Positions 44,418 to 55,706 of a stretch of 64,000 nt of DNA are shown piece after piece (the stretch's first letter is position 1; each line of letters opens with the position of its first letter). The DNA is from Jackrogersella multiformis (Eukaryota; Ascomycota; Sordariomycetes; Xylariales; Hypoxylaceae): positions 1,984,001-2,048,000 of the forward strand of contig CADCXD010000001.1 of the NCBI GenBank assembly GCA_902806575.1, read 5' to 3'. The position numbers were made by a program, and so were the translations under genes. The notes beneath the pieces were generated by a model. That model made no database searches. It was not told the origin of the DNA and worked only from the letters and a program-made list of their open reading frames with translations.

Positions 44418-46743
44418 GTTGGCGATTGAATATAATTTTGAAGTGTACCTAGGTAGATATGGTAAATTTGAATATCGAGATTATTCCTTAAAGTATTGCT
44501 TAGAATGTGTTTGTATGATGTGTTGATGTGAAGGTTGATGGTTTGGAATATCGAAAATCTTACAAGAATATCTCTGGCTTATATATACAATTCTCAATAG
44601 AAGCTATTCATTACCTAGGTAAGCTTAACGATTTAATAAAGATATTGTTGCATATTATATTACACAATAGCATTGTTAAAACTTCGTCTATTGTCAAGAC
44701 ATGTGGACAATTTGATAAAGTATTTAACTTCAAAGAATGCCCCTAATCTCCTTGAAAGAAGCTATGAAACTTGATACAAGAGACGCTGTTTGAAGGTAAA
44801 AGACCTGTTATTGTTACATTGTTCAAAATACCTTAGAATATAGAGTACTTTATTAAACATGAATTAAGTAGGAAAGACCTAACAATTATAACTTATTGCA
44901 AATAAATCGAGGAGTATTAAAAGTGAAGAGTTAACATAACCTTTGGTAATTAAGGGGAAAACATGTTTAAACAGGATATTCCTATGATTTTTATTAAGTG
45001 TAACTTTCTGTTTATATCCCCTTAATAATATGTTAATTTTAAGTTAGGTAGTTACATATTAACACCTTCGTGATAGAGAAAAGGCTCGGGCGGTAAAGTT
45101 AGAAAGGGGCAGGTTAATAATTTTATCGATGCTTTAAATTATTAACGGTACTTAAGTAAGTATTATATTAAAACTATAGCCGTGAAACGAAACATGACAG
45201 TCAATAATTTCCCTCTTTTAACAATTCCCTTAAACTTGGTCTATTGATTTACAAAGTGAAGCGATGAAAGATAAAGGGTGGTTATAAGTTACTATATAAC
45301 CTTTATATACCTCGATATGAACATATTTCGCTAATATACAGTTAAGATTTAAGGTATACTCAATTGAGCGAATTATCTCTGTATTGAGTTTATACCCCGC
45401 GATGCAAACCCTTTTTTTTTTCCCTCACTCAGGGGTGCATTGAGGTTTGACTTGGAATTATACAACTAATTCGTCTTCGTCTTCGGTTAATTCATTACGT
45501 TAAGCTCGACAACCTGGTTTGCATGATCATGCCTGAAGCCCGAATCTCGGTACTTCGCAGTGGGAATGGGATAAGAGGGGTCTATTGCGGAAGACGTGGT
45601 TGCAATATCCGCAGCACCTCTCATACTTAAAGCACAAACGGATTATGTGCATAGTAATCGGATGATTACCTAGGTATGTGGGCTGCATACGGAATACAAC
45701 ACTACCTACCCAGTGCAGGTGCGTATAATAAAGGAATCTTGCAAGTCTTCAACGAGAGATGCATACGCATATGTACCTAGGTAGGTAGGTAGGCATGCCG
45801 CATGCAACATGGGAGCTCGGATATCCTCGGAGATAATCTGAGCAAAATGATAAAGGAGTTCGAACCGACGATCAGAGGCAGTTCTAGATCAGAACTGCAA
45901 AAGTGCGACGTGCAAGGCATTTTGCATCTGCATCACTTGCAGCTCTTGAAGCTGTATGATGCGAATTCCAAGACGCCGCGGCTTGGCATTCTATACCTAT
46001 TAAGGTATGATTAGCGCTAAGACCCTCCGGAGACCCTTAGGACCCTCTAATCCCCCACTGGAGCCGCTGAGGCTGTGCACAGTGCACGCGACAGTATGTA
46101 GATTTTAGCCTCAGAACTTTGGAATTAACGACGCGGAGGGCTTGCAGGGTCCACCCAATGCTACCTAAGTACTCAGCATGCAGCTCTAAAACAAGCCCTA
46201 GAGCGGACAGAATAAACCAATACCTCCAAGGTACCTACCTGGTAGGAAACAAATACCGGTAGGTACCTAGGTAATAAGCATCTTCTTATTTCTACTTCTT
46301 AAGGTCCTTCTTAGGGTGTCCTTTAATACCTCGTCAACTTTATGTTTTGTTGATCAATATTTTCTTCTTCATTCATCTTTATCTTTACTTTCATCAGTGT
46401 TTTTTTTTAAGGGCAAATTACCTAAATAGGTAATTGGAAACATCCCAAGCTTAGCTAGTCTAAGCCAAGCTACCTGTCCAAGCTGCCTGTCTAAGTTACC
46501 TGTTTAAGCTAAGTTATTATTAAGCTACCTCTGAGCTGAAGCTGTTGTTTCGTGCTGTGCGCCGTTGCATTTTGCATTTTGCATTTTATTTTTATTTTTA
46601 TAAAACTTCTTTACTTCATTCATCCCACCTTCACACCACCAACCCAAATTTCTACTTTCTCTTCTTTCTTACATTCTACCTGTCTTCATATCATATTATA
46701 TCATACCTAGGTACCATATCATTTCTACTTCAGTACGTACTCA
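44418..46743. other. AT-rich interval, possible mutated repeat DNA, then CDF promoter
   Basis: From 44418 to about 45420 the DNA is extremely AT-rich, rich in TTAA, TATA and AATA, as expected of heavily mutated repeat DNA. An isolated 70-codon frame at 45802-46014 (MQHGSSDILGDNLSKMIKEF) has no recognised relative. Palindromic repeats lie at 45670, 45774-45794, 46229-46273 and 46705-46716. Degenerate tandem AAGCTACCTGTC-type units occupy 46445-46530, followed by a T-rich leader of the CDF gene with TGCATTT repeats. Confidence 0.45.
46445..46530. repeat. Degenerate tandem repeat upstream of the CDF gene
   Basis: Five or so 14-17 base units of the form AAGCTACCTGTCC / AAGCTGCCTGTCT / AAGTTACCTGTTT. 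It lies about 220 bp before the CDF start codon and may fall in the promoter or leader. Confidence 0.65.
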
Positions 46744-48783
46744 ATGGCCAATAAGACTTTGGACAATTCCACTTCTCGGCTATCTTCCTCGGATCCACGC
46801 CGAGGAGGAGCAGGAGCTTTTACTTCCTTCATGAAAGGTTCCTTTCTGCTCTCACAAGATGAGAACCCTCCGCCAATGTCACCGCGCGGCCAAAGTGCTC
46901 TCACCCACCTTCTTAAAAGTCGCTCCTACAGCTCCTTGCACAACTATGGCAGCACATGGCGAGCCCCAATCCCCAATGGGCCGGATGACGAAGAATCCGC
47001 GCTGTTGCCGCCATCCTATTCGCGCTCTGAGACCGACGATGAGGATTATCGCCGGTCTTCCGCCGACGAGCGCCGACTAAGCCAGCTGCTCAACAGCAAT
47101 CCTATGCGTTCCATGCGGCTTATCGGCAAGTCAAATCCTCGGTACAAATGGGGGCGCTATTGGAAGACGGAAGACCAGTTGAAGGTCATGAGAAAACCGT
47201 TGCGTGAATACTACGAGCGCACGAACTACATCATACAACAATACATGTACATTGACCGATTGCTCGACAGCAGTCTACCCCATGACCTGGTCAATGAATA
47301 CAGCGAGCTACACCACAGCTCGTTCAAGGATGTTGACATTCCAACGACTATTTCCGAAGAGCATTCAAGTGCCATCAGTATTAGCAAGAGCAACAACGAA
47401 AGCGGACGGGGTTCAGATGAATCAGGGAGTCAAAACACACCTTTCGGCGCCTTTTCAAGCCCTCAGAATCCCGACTTTTCCGAGGATACCGATGGTAACA
47501 AGGACACTTTGCCACGCAGTCTTGCCGTGACAAAAGTCAAGCGTACCCCCAAGGACATTTACCGTGCCACCGAAACAACCCCCATGTTCCCTCACATTGA
47601 AGAAGAAGACGATGAATCGGATGGTCCAAAACCCGAGATACCGTGGCTGGAAGACGACGATGAATTGGAGAGTGGCGACCAAATTGTTACAACGGCCATC
47701 TCCGTCAACTTCGCCGCGAATGTCATCTTGTTGGCGGGGAAGATCGCCGTTGTCATCTCGGTATCTTCTATGTCGGTGTTGGCTAGTCTGGTTGACGCTG
47801 TGCTGGACTTTCTGTCCACGGTCATAGTGTGGACAACGACTTGGTTAATATCCCGACAAGATCGGTATAGATACCCTGTTGGAAGGCGTAAATTAGAACC
47901 TATCGGTGTTCTGGTCTTCTCGATTATCATGATAACATCCTTCGTTCAAGTTGCGCTGGAATCAATTAATCGATTGGCCTCGCCTAATCACGAGTTGATC
48001 GAAGTGTAAGTCGCTTGTATCTTCTTTCCTGTCTGTCCATGCTAACCTATTTTAAGTGGGATACCGGCTGTCAGTATCATGTCCGGGACTGTCCTCATCA
48101 AAGGACTCTGTTGGATATGGTGTCGCCTGGTCAAGAATTCGAGCGTCCAAGCTTTGTAAGTATTCCCCCATATTCGGGTCAAGTCGTATACACTAATGTC
48201 GTTCCAGAGCCGAGGACGCAATGACCGATGTCATTTTCAATATAGGATCGATCTTCTTTCCCATAGGTATGTGTCGTCAGAACAGCCTGCGCGTTGACTT
48301 ATACTAACAATCACCACAGTCGGCTATTATGCTAATATCTGGTGGATGGACGCTCTAGGCGGTCTCATTCTGTCACTTGTTGTCATTTTTAACTGGTCTC
48401 AAACTTCGATGCAACATATCAAGAACCTGACCGGGTTCTCTGCCACTGCTGATCAACGAAACATCTGTGAGTCTTCACAGCTATTCATTCCCTTTCTCAA
48501 TATGTAGATAATCTAATTTTGAAACATAGTACTTTACCTCGCAATGCGCTTCGCCAACTCGATTAAGCAGATTCAAGGTTTACAGGCCTACCACGCTGGG
48601 GATAAGTTGAATGTCGAAGTTGATATCATCTTGGACGCATCTACTACACTGCGGGATTCTCACGACCTCTGCGAGACTCTGGGCTACGTGTTGGAGTCGG
48701 TTCCGATTGTGGATAGGGCATTCGTCCATGCCGATTACGCGAGTTACAACTTGCCTACCCATATGGAACAACAGAGCAGCTAA
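46744..48783 (+). CDS. Cation diffusion facilitator (CDF) transporter, Mn-type
   Basis: Five exons: 46744-48005, 48057-48155, 48208-48266, 48320-48466 and 48530-48783, joined across four short introns (51-63 bp), all GT-AG and in phase, give 606 residues. A long Ser-rich cytosolic N-terminus precedes the membrane domain (about residue 315 on). TM2 carries SLVDAVLDFLS (Asp351-x3-Asp355) and TM5 carries ALAEDAMTDVIF (Asp457-x3-Asp461). DxxxD in both helices, rather than HxxxD, marks the Mn-transporting CDF branch (plant MTP8-11 like). The loop YPVGRRKLEPIGVLVFS is a family signature. The C-terminal cytosolic domain (GDKLNVEVDIILD, HDLCETLGYVLESV) is the usual ferredoxin-like fold. Predicted to move Mn2+ out of the cytosol; membrane location is not readable. 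TACCTAGGTACC lies in the leader. Confidence 0.92.
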
Positions 48784-50869
48784 AGATTCTAACCCAAGGG
48801 ATCTCATGGTTTGTTAGAGGGGAGGGAAGGGAGAGGAGGTACCCGGTCTAGATCAGGAAACTCTTGCATAGGTCGGTGTATATCATCATTTCGTGGGTTT
48901 GGCTTGGCTGGAATAAGAGATCCTGGTGGTTTTTAAGTGCGATACCATTTCTTTTATATCATTGAACCCAGCACATTTGTCGTTGCTTTACTATAATTAA
49001 CATACGAGCGAATCATGGATCTAAATCATTCCTCCTTTTGATGATGTGTTTGAATAAAAGAGGTTATAAATCATCAGCGGGATACGCGACTTGCTAAACT
49101 ATTGAAGGGTCTAATAATAGCATACCACATGAGATCTCAAGGTAAGAACCGAGCTTAGTGAAGCTTTCATAAAAACAAAATATCTCATCGAGCAGACTTG
49201 GCGCAGCACGTTAAGTAGCGTAATATTAATATGACTCGGTTAGGCCTTCCACTTTCTAGTCATACCAAGAGCCTGAATATGGGCTTGTCATTGCGGCCTC
49301 CACTACCTAGGTTCCAAGGTTGGTAAATCCGTAAGAATTTTTACACAGTAAAAACCGCGCTCAACATCCTAGTTACATTTTGCATATAAAGCTACAAGCC
49401 TCCATGTTCTGTTATAGCCTACCCCGGCAGAGCCTGTCAATAACCCGCACATCCCAGACTTAATACATGTTTAGCTGATGCCCGCTACTAGTCCTAAATC
49501 TTACTTAACATTGTCGATCTTAAAGGTTATCCTGACAATAAAGATCGTCTCGGAAAAACATCCGGATTTTCCTTTGCCTTAATGTTTTATGCAGTATCTG
49601 TTTTAGGAACAAATATGAATGTTATTGGAAGTGGGTGGTTAGAACGCTCGCGGTTTTTACTAACCTCACTTGACTTCTGCAACTTTGCAGAGAAAGATTG
49701 ATCATAACTGATTATAACCTCAGGAGGTACCTGGAGTTACGCAACCAAAAAGCTCTACTTACTTAAAAGAGAGGAATAATTCGTCAGGGAATATAAGGAC
49801 CTCTAGGTTTTAGCTGTGTCACAAAGTGAAATATAGCAGAAAGAGGCTCTCTGATAGTAGGTTGGTGAGCAGTAAACCAGTGTTAACTCAGCGAGAATAA
49901 CGAGGCATTGACAATGGTGATTTTTGTTTATATTGATGGATATATGTAAAAGAACCCTTTTTTGTGTATGGCAGCTATTATTTAGGGACTGATGGTTTTT
50001 GGGTTCGTGATAATGGATGTTTACCTAGGTAGTGAGGGGGAAAAAACATTTTTTTAGCACGCGCCGGATTCGAACCCTGCTACAGTTACTCGGGAGCTTC
50101 GTTGCGTAGGTACACGTTACTGTTGGGCCTTGATGGTCGCCACTACTTATGCCCTGGCACAACACCCCCCTTTTTTCTACATAATACTAACATCACCATC
50201 TTCGCCTTTATCATTTGTTTAGGTCTGTAATTTTCCCTTACGTCTCTTAAGAACCGTTAGTTACTCAGGAGTTTTATCTTTTCTACTTCTTATAACCTGT
50301 TGCAGCCAATATACCCGAACTAAGCCTATATCAGTATAAAGAGTATTATTGTAGAGCACATATGTAAGTTAAAAGGAATAATTCCATACTTTAGCGGTTA
50401 GCTACTTGTATATCTACATCTGTCTCTATGATGCCCGGTATCTCGTTTTATTCACATTTAAATTTCGTCATATCCAAGTAACGGTTCCTGCCCCCCCTCG
50501 TGCGTGTATCAGCATACGTGAATCATTAATATTTAAAACATTTGAGCATACGATATAGCCTCTTATCAAAAATTTAGTACACGGAAAAAAGGGAGAGCTG
50601 CATTCGACATGAGTGTGCCATATTCCAAAACGCCACGAATTAACATGTAAAACTGACATCTAGTGACGGTGGAACGAGTAAGCTGCTGTCAAACTACAAT
50701 GAGTGATGAATCTTAGCCTTAAACACCTAGATTAGGCGTAAGCTAGTAACGATGATAAATTCGCGTGCAAGATTATTGAGGCTCAAGATTGAGGTCTTGA
50801 ATTATTGGGGATAACGCGTAGTGAGGTGGTCGATCAGATTACATACCGTAACGGGAAGGGAGAAATCGT

Positions 50870-50945
50870 AAAACGGTGGTCGGTTACGCGCGTTTACCAC
50901 ACGGATACGGGAGCATTGGGTTCGAGCCTCACGCTTTTCGACCTT
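50870..50945 (+). other. tRNA-like relic with Pol III-type boxes
   Basis: GTGGTCGGTTACGCGCG resembles an A box/D arm. Some 20 bases on there is a possible anticodon arm with loop TTACCAC, and GGGTTCGAGCCTCAC resembles a box B/T arm, followed by a T6 run as a Pol III stop. The acceptor and anticodon stems pair poorly, so a working tRNA is unlikely; a tRNA pseudogene or the head of a tRNA-derived SINE fits better. Confidence 0.3.
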
Positions 50946-52360
50946 TTTTAATCCTTTTTATTTTCTTCCCTTTTGAGGAAGCTCATGCATAACAATGACA
51001 ATGCAAGGTAAGAATATGATAAAATAATTAAGTGAATATATAAATAAGGGTAAGGAAGATAATCTAACACGCTTATAAAAATAAAATAAAAAGGGGGGAT
51101 GTGATGGTGAGAAAAAAAAGGCAAAAAATTAACCTCCTCCAGGCCCAGCTTCATCTTTAGTTTTTATACAGCCGAATGATGAATCTACTGCGCCCCCTAC
51201 TTTCGATGTTCGGGGCATTTCTTTGCGGCTCTAATCAACCTTTGCTAGGGTGGTGGCATATCCCATGAAAGCGGAGGGTTGGGCCGTGTCTGGGGTAGAA
51301 GACCCCAGTGGTGATCAGTCACCGGGATAGAGAATGTTGCGCCTAGTATGCGTGCTCCAAACCACTAGACCATTCACATCTTGTACACCGAACAGCTGTG
51401 CAAGTTGGACACTTTTTTAGATATATAAGGTCACTAATGGTTGGGTCACGTTTACCGGTGGCAGCCAGGTGCCGGGTGTCGTGTGCCAACCAGCAACGCG
51501 TCTCCCACTCGGAGGGGCAGTCGAACGCGTCTACATCATGGAACTATGGTTAACCCGGGTCTTACTTGGAAGCTTTGGCCTATCGAGCTACATACCTACT
51601 TACTTAGGTACCTACGTAGGTACGAATATCCACAAACCCCCTTCACAGGACGAAGTGCATAAACCTCCATAAAGTAGGTAAATCACCATATCATCTGTCA
51701 CATAATTTTTACCTACCCGTCTGAATGTTAGGGATTACAGCTTAATTTACACAAACACCCTTATGCCATGCATATTTCCAGTCCATATATCCTTGAGGTA
51801 TGCAAGTTGATTACACGACCCCTAATGATATTCTTGTTTAACTTACGAGCTTTTGAGGTACTAAACACCGATGGCAAAACTACAACACACATTGAATCTA
51901 GTTACTGGACTGCTTAAGAAGCCAAATTTCGAATCATGGTACATATTTTATATATCAACTCTATGCTAATACTTCACCTTTTCCATTTTGTAGGTTATAT
52001 TGACTTTGGGATCATACCGACTTCTGAAAATAACATAAATACCTATCAGGACCAACAAGGAAAGGAAATTATGATATAGACTTATACCTTGCTTATATAC
52101 TAGGTTCTGTGATGGTTAAGATAGTCATTGCTTGCGGCATTGCTAAATAATTCCTTATTTTTAATATCAACACTTGTTTTAGCATACCTAGTTCAAAACT
52201 ACCTTAAAGGAAAGCTAATCATTTGAATATTTATATTGATGAAAAGGGGAGTTATGATAATACACTTTGAAGGGAGAGGGAGTTAATTCTTATCGGCTGA
52301 TAACCTTAATAGATGATCATATTTAGAAGGTTAATTTTTCCTATTGTGAGGTACTCAGAT

Positions 52361-52387
52361 TAAGGGGTTAGGGCGTTAGGGGTTAGG
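52361..52387. repeat. Short interstitial telomere-like tract
   Basis: Three TTAGGG-like units (GGGGTTAGGGCGTTAGGGG then TTAGG). Fungal telomeres are usually TTAGGG. Too short and imperfect to mark a chromosome end here. Confidence 0.5.
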
Positions 52388-52675
52388 AGTGAAAACTGAA
52401 TGTCAAGAGATATACACTTTAAGGGAACCCTTACGGGTATTTCTAGAACAGGCCCGTCTAATACACCAGAACTAAATTCTTTCTTCACGAGGGCTTACCT
52501 GTCTAAAGCTAAGATTTAGGATTAGACTTTTTAAACAAAAGACGATACCTAACGCTAGAAATAAAGTAAACAGACCAACCTACCCACCTACCTTAACTCC
52601 AGTTTTGCCCGTCTAGAAAGAAATATACCTAATTAAACCCCTAATACAGCAAATTCCAACTACGCACTTACCTAC

Positions 52676-55006
52676 CTACCTCGGAGGCCCCACCGTTCCC
52701 TCCCGTATCCGAACCCACGCGGCCTCATTAAACAGCCCGAAGTCCTCCAGCAGGTCGCAGACATCATTCGTCTCGGCCTCGCGCGCAGTCCCGAGCCCCA
52801 GCATTTCCTGCCGCGCGGCCTTATCCAGCACGTCGAAATACTCGCACGTGCCCGCGCAGCGAGCCCAGCGCGCGACGCCCGCGCTTATGCGCGCCCACGC
52901 GGCGACCCAGCCGGCGTCGAGGGACCCGCCCGCCTCGCGGAACCCAATCGTGCCCGTGCTCGTGCGCCGGTCCGAGCCCGGCGCGTACGGCGAGAAGTCG
53001 TAGTTGAGGTGGTGGCCTGTCCGCCCGAGGAGCTCTGCGGCGGCGGCGGATGACTCGCAGCACGCGAGCTCGTATATGCCCTGCTCTGCTGTTACGGCGT
53101 CGCTGACGCCTGGGATGGGGTGGGATGATGATGGGAGGGCCCCTATGCGGTTCCAGTCATCGTCCTTGATGTGGACGTATTTGTTGATCTCGGCTTTGTA
53201 GGAGGGTCGGAGGTCGTCCGCGTTGTGGGGCCGGAGCTTAGATGTTAGGGGCTCGGCTCGGGATGTATGGGGAGTGAGGGGCCGATGTGGTTCGTTACCT
53301 GTTGTAGGTTCCGGGGCGTCGGGGGAGAAAACAGGGAAGAATGCGAATCCTTTGTGGTGGTCTAAGGACAAGTCCTTGCCTCGAGGATTTTCCTTCGTGG
53401 TATCCCGAGGTCGCACTGAAAAGGCGGAAGAGGACGACGTCGCTGAATCGCTGCTACAAAGTATCGGATTCTCCTCTGGGTTAGGTAAGTCATCTAAGAA
53501 CTGAGCACTCGGAGACTCGGCGTAGTCTTTGAGATCCCCCAGCAGCTTCTCTATACCTCGATTCGATGCCATCGCCCCGTCGTACTCGACCTGGCTGAGG
53601 TACTCGATACCCTTGTCGCTGTCGTCGCAGTCTAACTCTGTCAGCCTAGCTAAGTTTTCGAAACTTTGGACGATGTATGGCGCATCGATTTTTATCTCCC
53701 TGTGGGCGGCCGGGTGGTGGAGCTGGTTACCGACCCGTTGCCACACCATTTGCCATCTCTCCGTCTCATCATTCCATTCCCACGCGCTACGTCCAGACTC
53801 GAAGTATGGCGAGCTGCCCACCAGAATCTCGTACTGTTCGTCCGCTGACAGCGCATCTATGTCTAAGTGGCCGAACAGTTGAGCACATTTGGTGCGTAGC
53901 ATGAGTTGTACCTGCTCAACATGGGTGAGTTTGTGGAGTTTTGTATGTCCGTAAACGATGTTACAGTACTCGCAAAGCCACACGAGAAACGAAAGGTCCT
54001 GAGAGTCATCCCAATGTGCCCATCCTACGTTCCTATGCAAGGTATGCCTATCAGGTGGTACATCAATTTCCCAATCCTCTTCGAGTAACCTCTCCCCTTC
54101 TTCTAATACATCCTCATGTAGTGGTAAAGTGAATTCGAAATCGGAAACCTCTGGATCTTCTTTGGTAGCTTCATTGTTGTTATCGTCGTTACTATCGTTA
54201 TTGCTATCGCTGCTATTCTCGGAACTACTTTTACTATCGCCACTTTTATCGGTGTCAACGTCACCCTTGTCGCTATGTTCGCCCGTCCGTAAGGGACCGT
54301 GACTCTCTAGCCGCGCATCATGCGGCTTCTTCGGGGTGTCTTTGGCGGTACTGCCACGGGCAAGATTGCTATCGTGGCGGATACTCCGACAGGAGTTGTG
54401 AATCCTTCGCCACGGGGAATGGAGGCGCGAGAGCATCAGATCCGCAGCCCAGAGACAAGCGCCTAGCCTCTTGATGTCATGATACGTGAAGTTCTCCTTC
54501 CCGTTCCCAACGTTGACGCGGAAATCGCACGTCGGGTTAACTCTGAAACGATGGCTAGACGTGAGAAGATTGACAACGAACTGAAGCACTTCAAACGCCT
54601 CCTTCCGCGCCCACGTGGCCGGGCTGCGAATCTGGAGGCCCTGCCAGTAGTAGCCGTTCAAGAAATGCTCATGAACCTTACTATCGGTGCTAACCACCAT
54701 CCAGCTATCAACGTCTCGAGGTGATGACGGCACATCAGTTATCACAGCCGAGGTTCGAGCTGGATCGCTTGGTTGGATTATGGCGGGAATTCCTTGGTTC
54801 TTTAAAGTATTGCGTATTTGCTTCAGGATATCAACTTCTACTTCCGGGCTATTGGGATCGATTCGTAGTAAAGGGGGCAAAGAGTAAGCTCTGGATTCAT
54901 CTGGATCTTTCTCTCCTATCGGAAGCCACGCGACTAGACATTCTAGCTCAATACTAAACGAAGTATGAGTGCCCCTTGGTGCTGTGAATCGGTTGGGATC
55001 GGTCAT
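52676..55006 (-). CDS. Fungal amidoligase-like protein (COOH-NH2 ligase superfamily)
   Basis: A single exon encodes 776 residues. The N-terminal 220 residues match the amidoligase pattern common in filamentous fungi: SFSIELECLVAWLP (17-30, with acidic residues that bind metal/ATP in this fold), WMVVSTDSKV (102-111), YYWQGLQIRSPA (119-130), CDFRVNVGNGKENFTYHDIK (160-179), CLWAADLMLSRLHSPWRR (184-201) and SIRHDSNLARG. A hydrophilic Ser/Asp/Asn linker follows (about 235-285), then a second family block (HRNVGWAHWDDSQDLSFL; VEQVQLMLRTKCAQLF) and a variable C-terminus. Such proteins are related to glutamine-synthetase/GCS-type ligases that form amide bonds; fungal substrates are unknown. Residue 125 is Gln where relatives usually have Glu (G-x-E-x-x-SP), raising doubt about activity. 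The C-terminal end is GC-rich. Confidence 0.82.
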   Translation of the reverse strand: MTDPNRFTAPRGTHTSFSIELECLVAWLPIGEKDPDESRAYSLPPLLRIDPNSPEVEVDILKQIRNTLKNQGIPAIIQPSDPARTSAVITDVPSSPRDVDSWMVVSTDSKVHEHFLNGYYWQGLQIRSPATWARKEAFEVLQFVVNLLTSSHRFRVNPTCDFRVNVGNGKENFTYHDIKRLGACLWAADLMLSRLHSPWRRIHNSCRSIRHDSNLARGSTAKDTPKKPHDARLESHGPLRTGEHSDKGDVDTDKSGDSKSSSENSSDSNNDSNDDNNNEATKEDPEVSDFEFTLPLHEDVLEEGERLLEEDWEIDVPPDRHTLHRNVGWAHWDDSQDLSFLVWLCEYCNIVYGHTKLHKLTHVEQVQLMLRTKCAQLFGHLDIDALSADEQYEILVGSSPYFESGRSAWEWNDETERWQMVWQRVGNQLHHPAAHREIKIDAPYIVQSFENLARLTELDCDDSDKGIEYLSQVEYDGAMASNRGIEKLLGDLKDYAESPSAQFLDDLPNPEENPILCSSDSATSSSSAFSVRPRDTTKENPRGKDLSLDHHKGFAFFPVFSPDAPEPTTGNEPHRPLTPHTSRAEPLTSKLRPHNADDLRPSYKAEINKYVHIKDDDWNRIGALPSSSHPIPGVSDAVTAEQGIYELACCESSAAAAELLGRTGHHLNYDFSPYAPGSDRRTSTGTIGFREAGGSLDAGWVAAWARISAGVARWARCAGTCEYFDVLDKAARQEMLGLGTAREAETNDVCDLLEDFGLFNEAAWVRIREGTVGPPR

Positions 55007-55706
55007 TTTGAATTTTAGGCGGACTGAATAAGGGGCGTTTCGAGGCGATCTGTCCTATCAGCGCGAGGAAGCCCTGCTTTCCCCTTTTCACCAAAATAAG
55101 ATTACCTTCATCAATTATTTACCCGTCTTATTGAGCAAATTAATTTGATCGTTTCTATAGCCTTCGTCCCGGGAGCTGTTCTATAAAAGTGATTAGTGTA
55201 CCTATACGCAAAAGAAGTCTCGAGACAAAGCCTTTGTTTGCATCCTCTGCATATTCATGACAAGCCATAGGGACTCGGTTATTCACTGATGAAACGTAGC
55301 TTAAAGCCATCACTCGCAGTGCTTTGTGAATGATACTAGCCGAAAGAAAAGAATCCGGCCTTTGTTTCGATCAATTCAATTGTTCTGTGCTTTCTTTGTA
55401 GTGGGCTATAGTTACTAAACTTGCAGTTTTTTGTCTCATACTAACCATAACCGCGATGTGAACCGATCTCAATACCATGCTATTAACGACTTGCTTAAAC
55501 ATTATTAAACTCCATATGCTAAATCATCAATACTCGAATCGTCTCCTCGTATGACAGCGTCCAGTCTGGTGGATTAGTGGGAGTCGCTGTGGATTGTGAA
55601 AGTGTACAAGAAAGGAACGGCAGCCACCATAGCAATTCCATTACATGTCAGCAACCATGATCTTCAACCCTCCAATTAAACGCATAGCTAACGCCTATAT
55701 CTGCCC
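55007..55706. other. Intergenic region, no gene seen
   Basis: Promoter side of the amidoligase-like gene and 3' flank of the GPI protein gene. No supported frame. Confidence 0.5.

Larger units (their letters stand above)
48784..52675. other. Nearly four kilobases without a recognisable gene
   Basis: AT-rich, no supported frame. Contains two tRNA-like box B strings (about 50074-50085 on minus, 50918-50929 on plus), palindromic repeats (49304-49311, 50022-50031, 51594-51621), a telomere-like GGGGTTAGGGCGTTAGGGG tract (52361-52387) and CCTA tetranucleotides just past the end of the minus-strand gene at 52676. Probably decayed repeat DNA. Confidence 0.45.
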
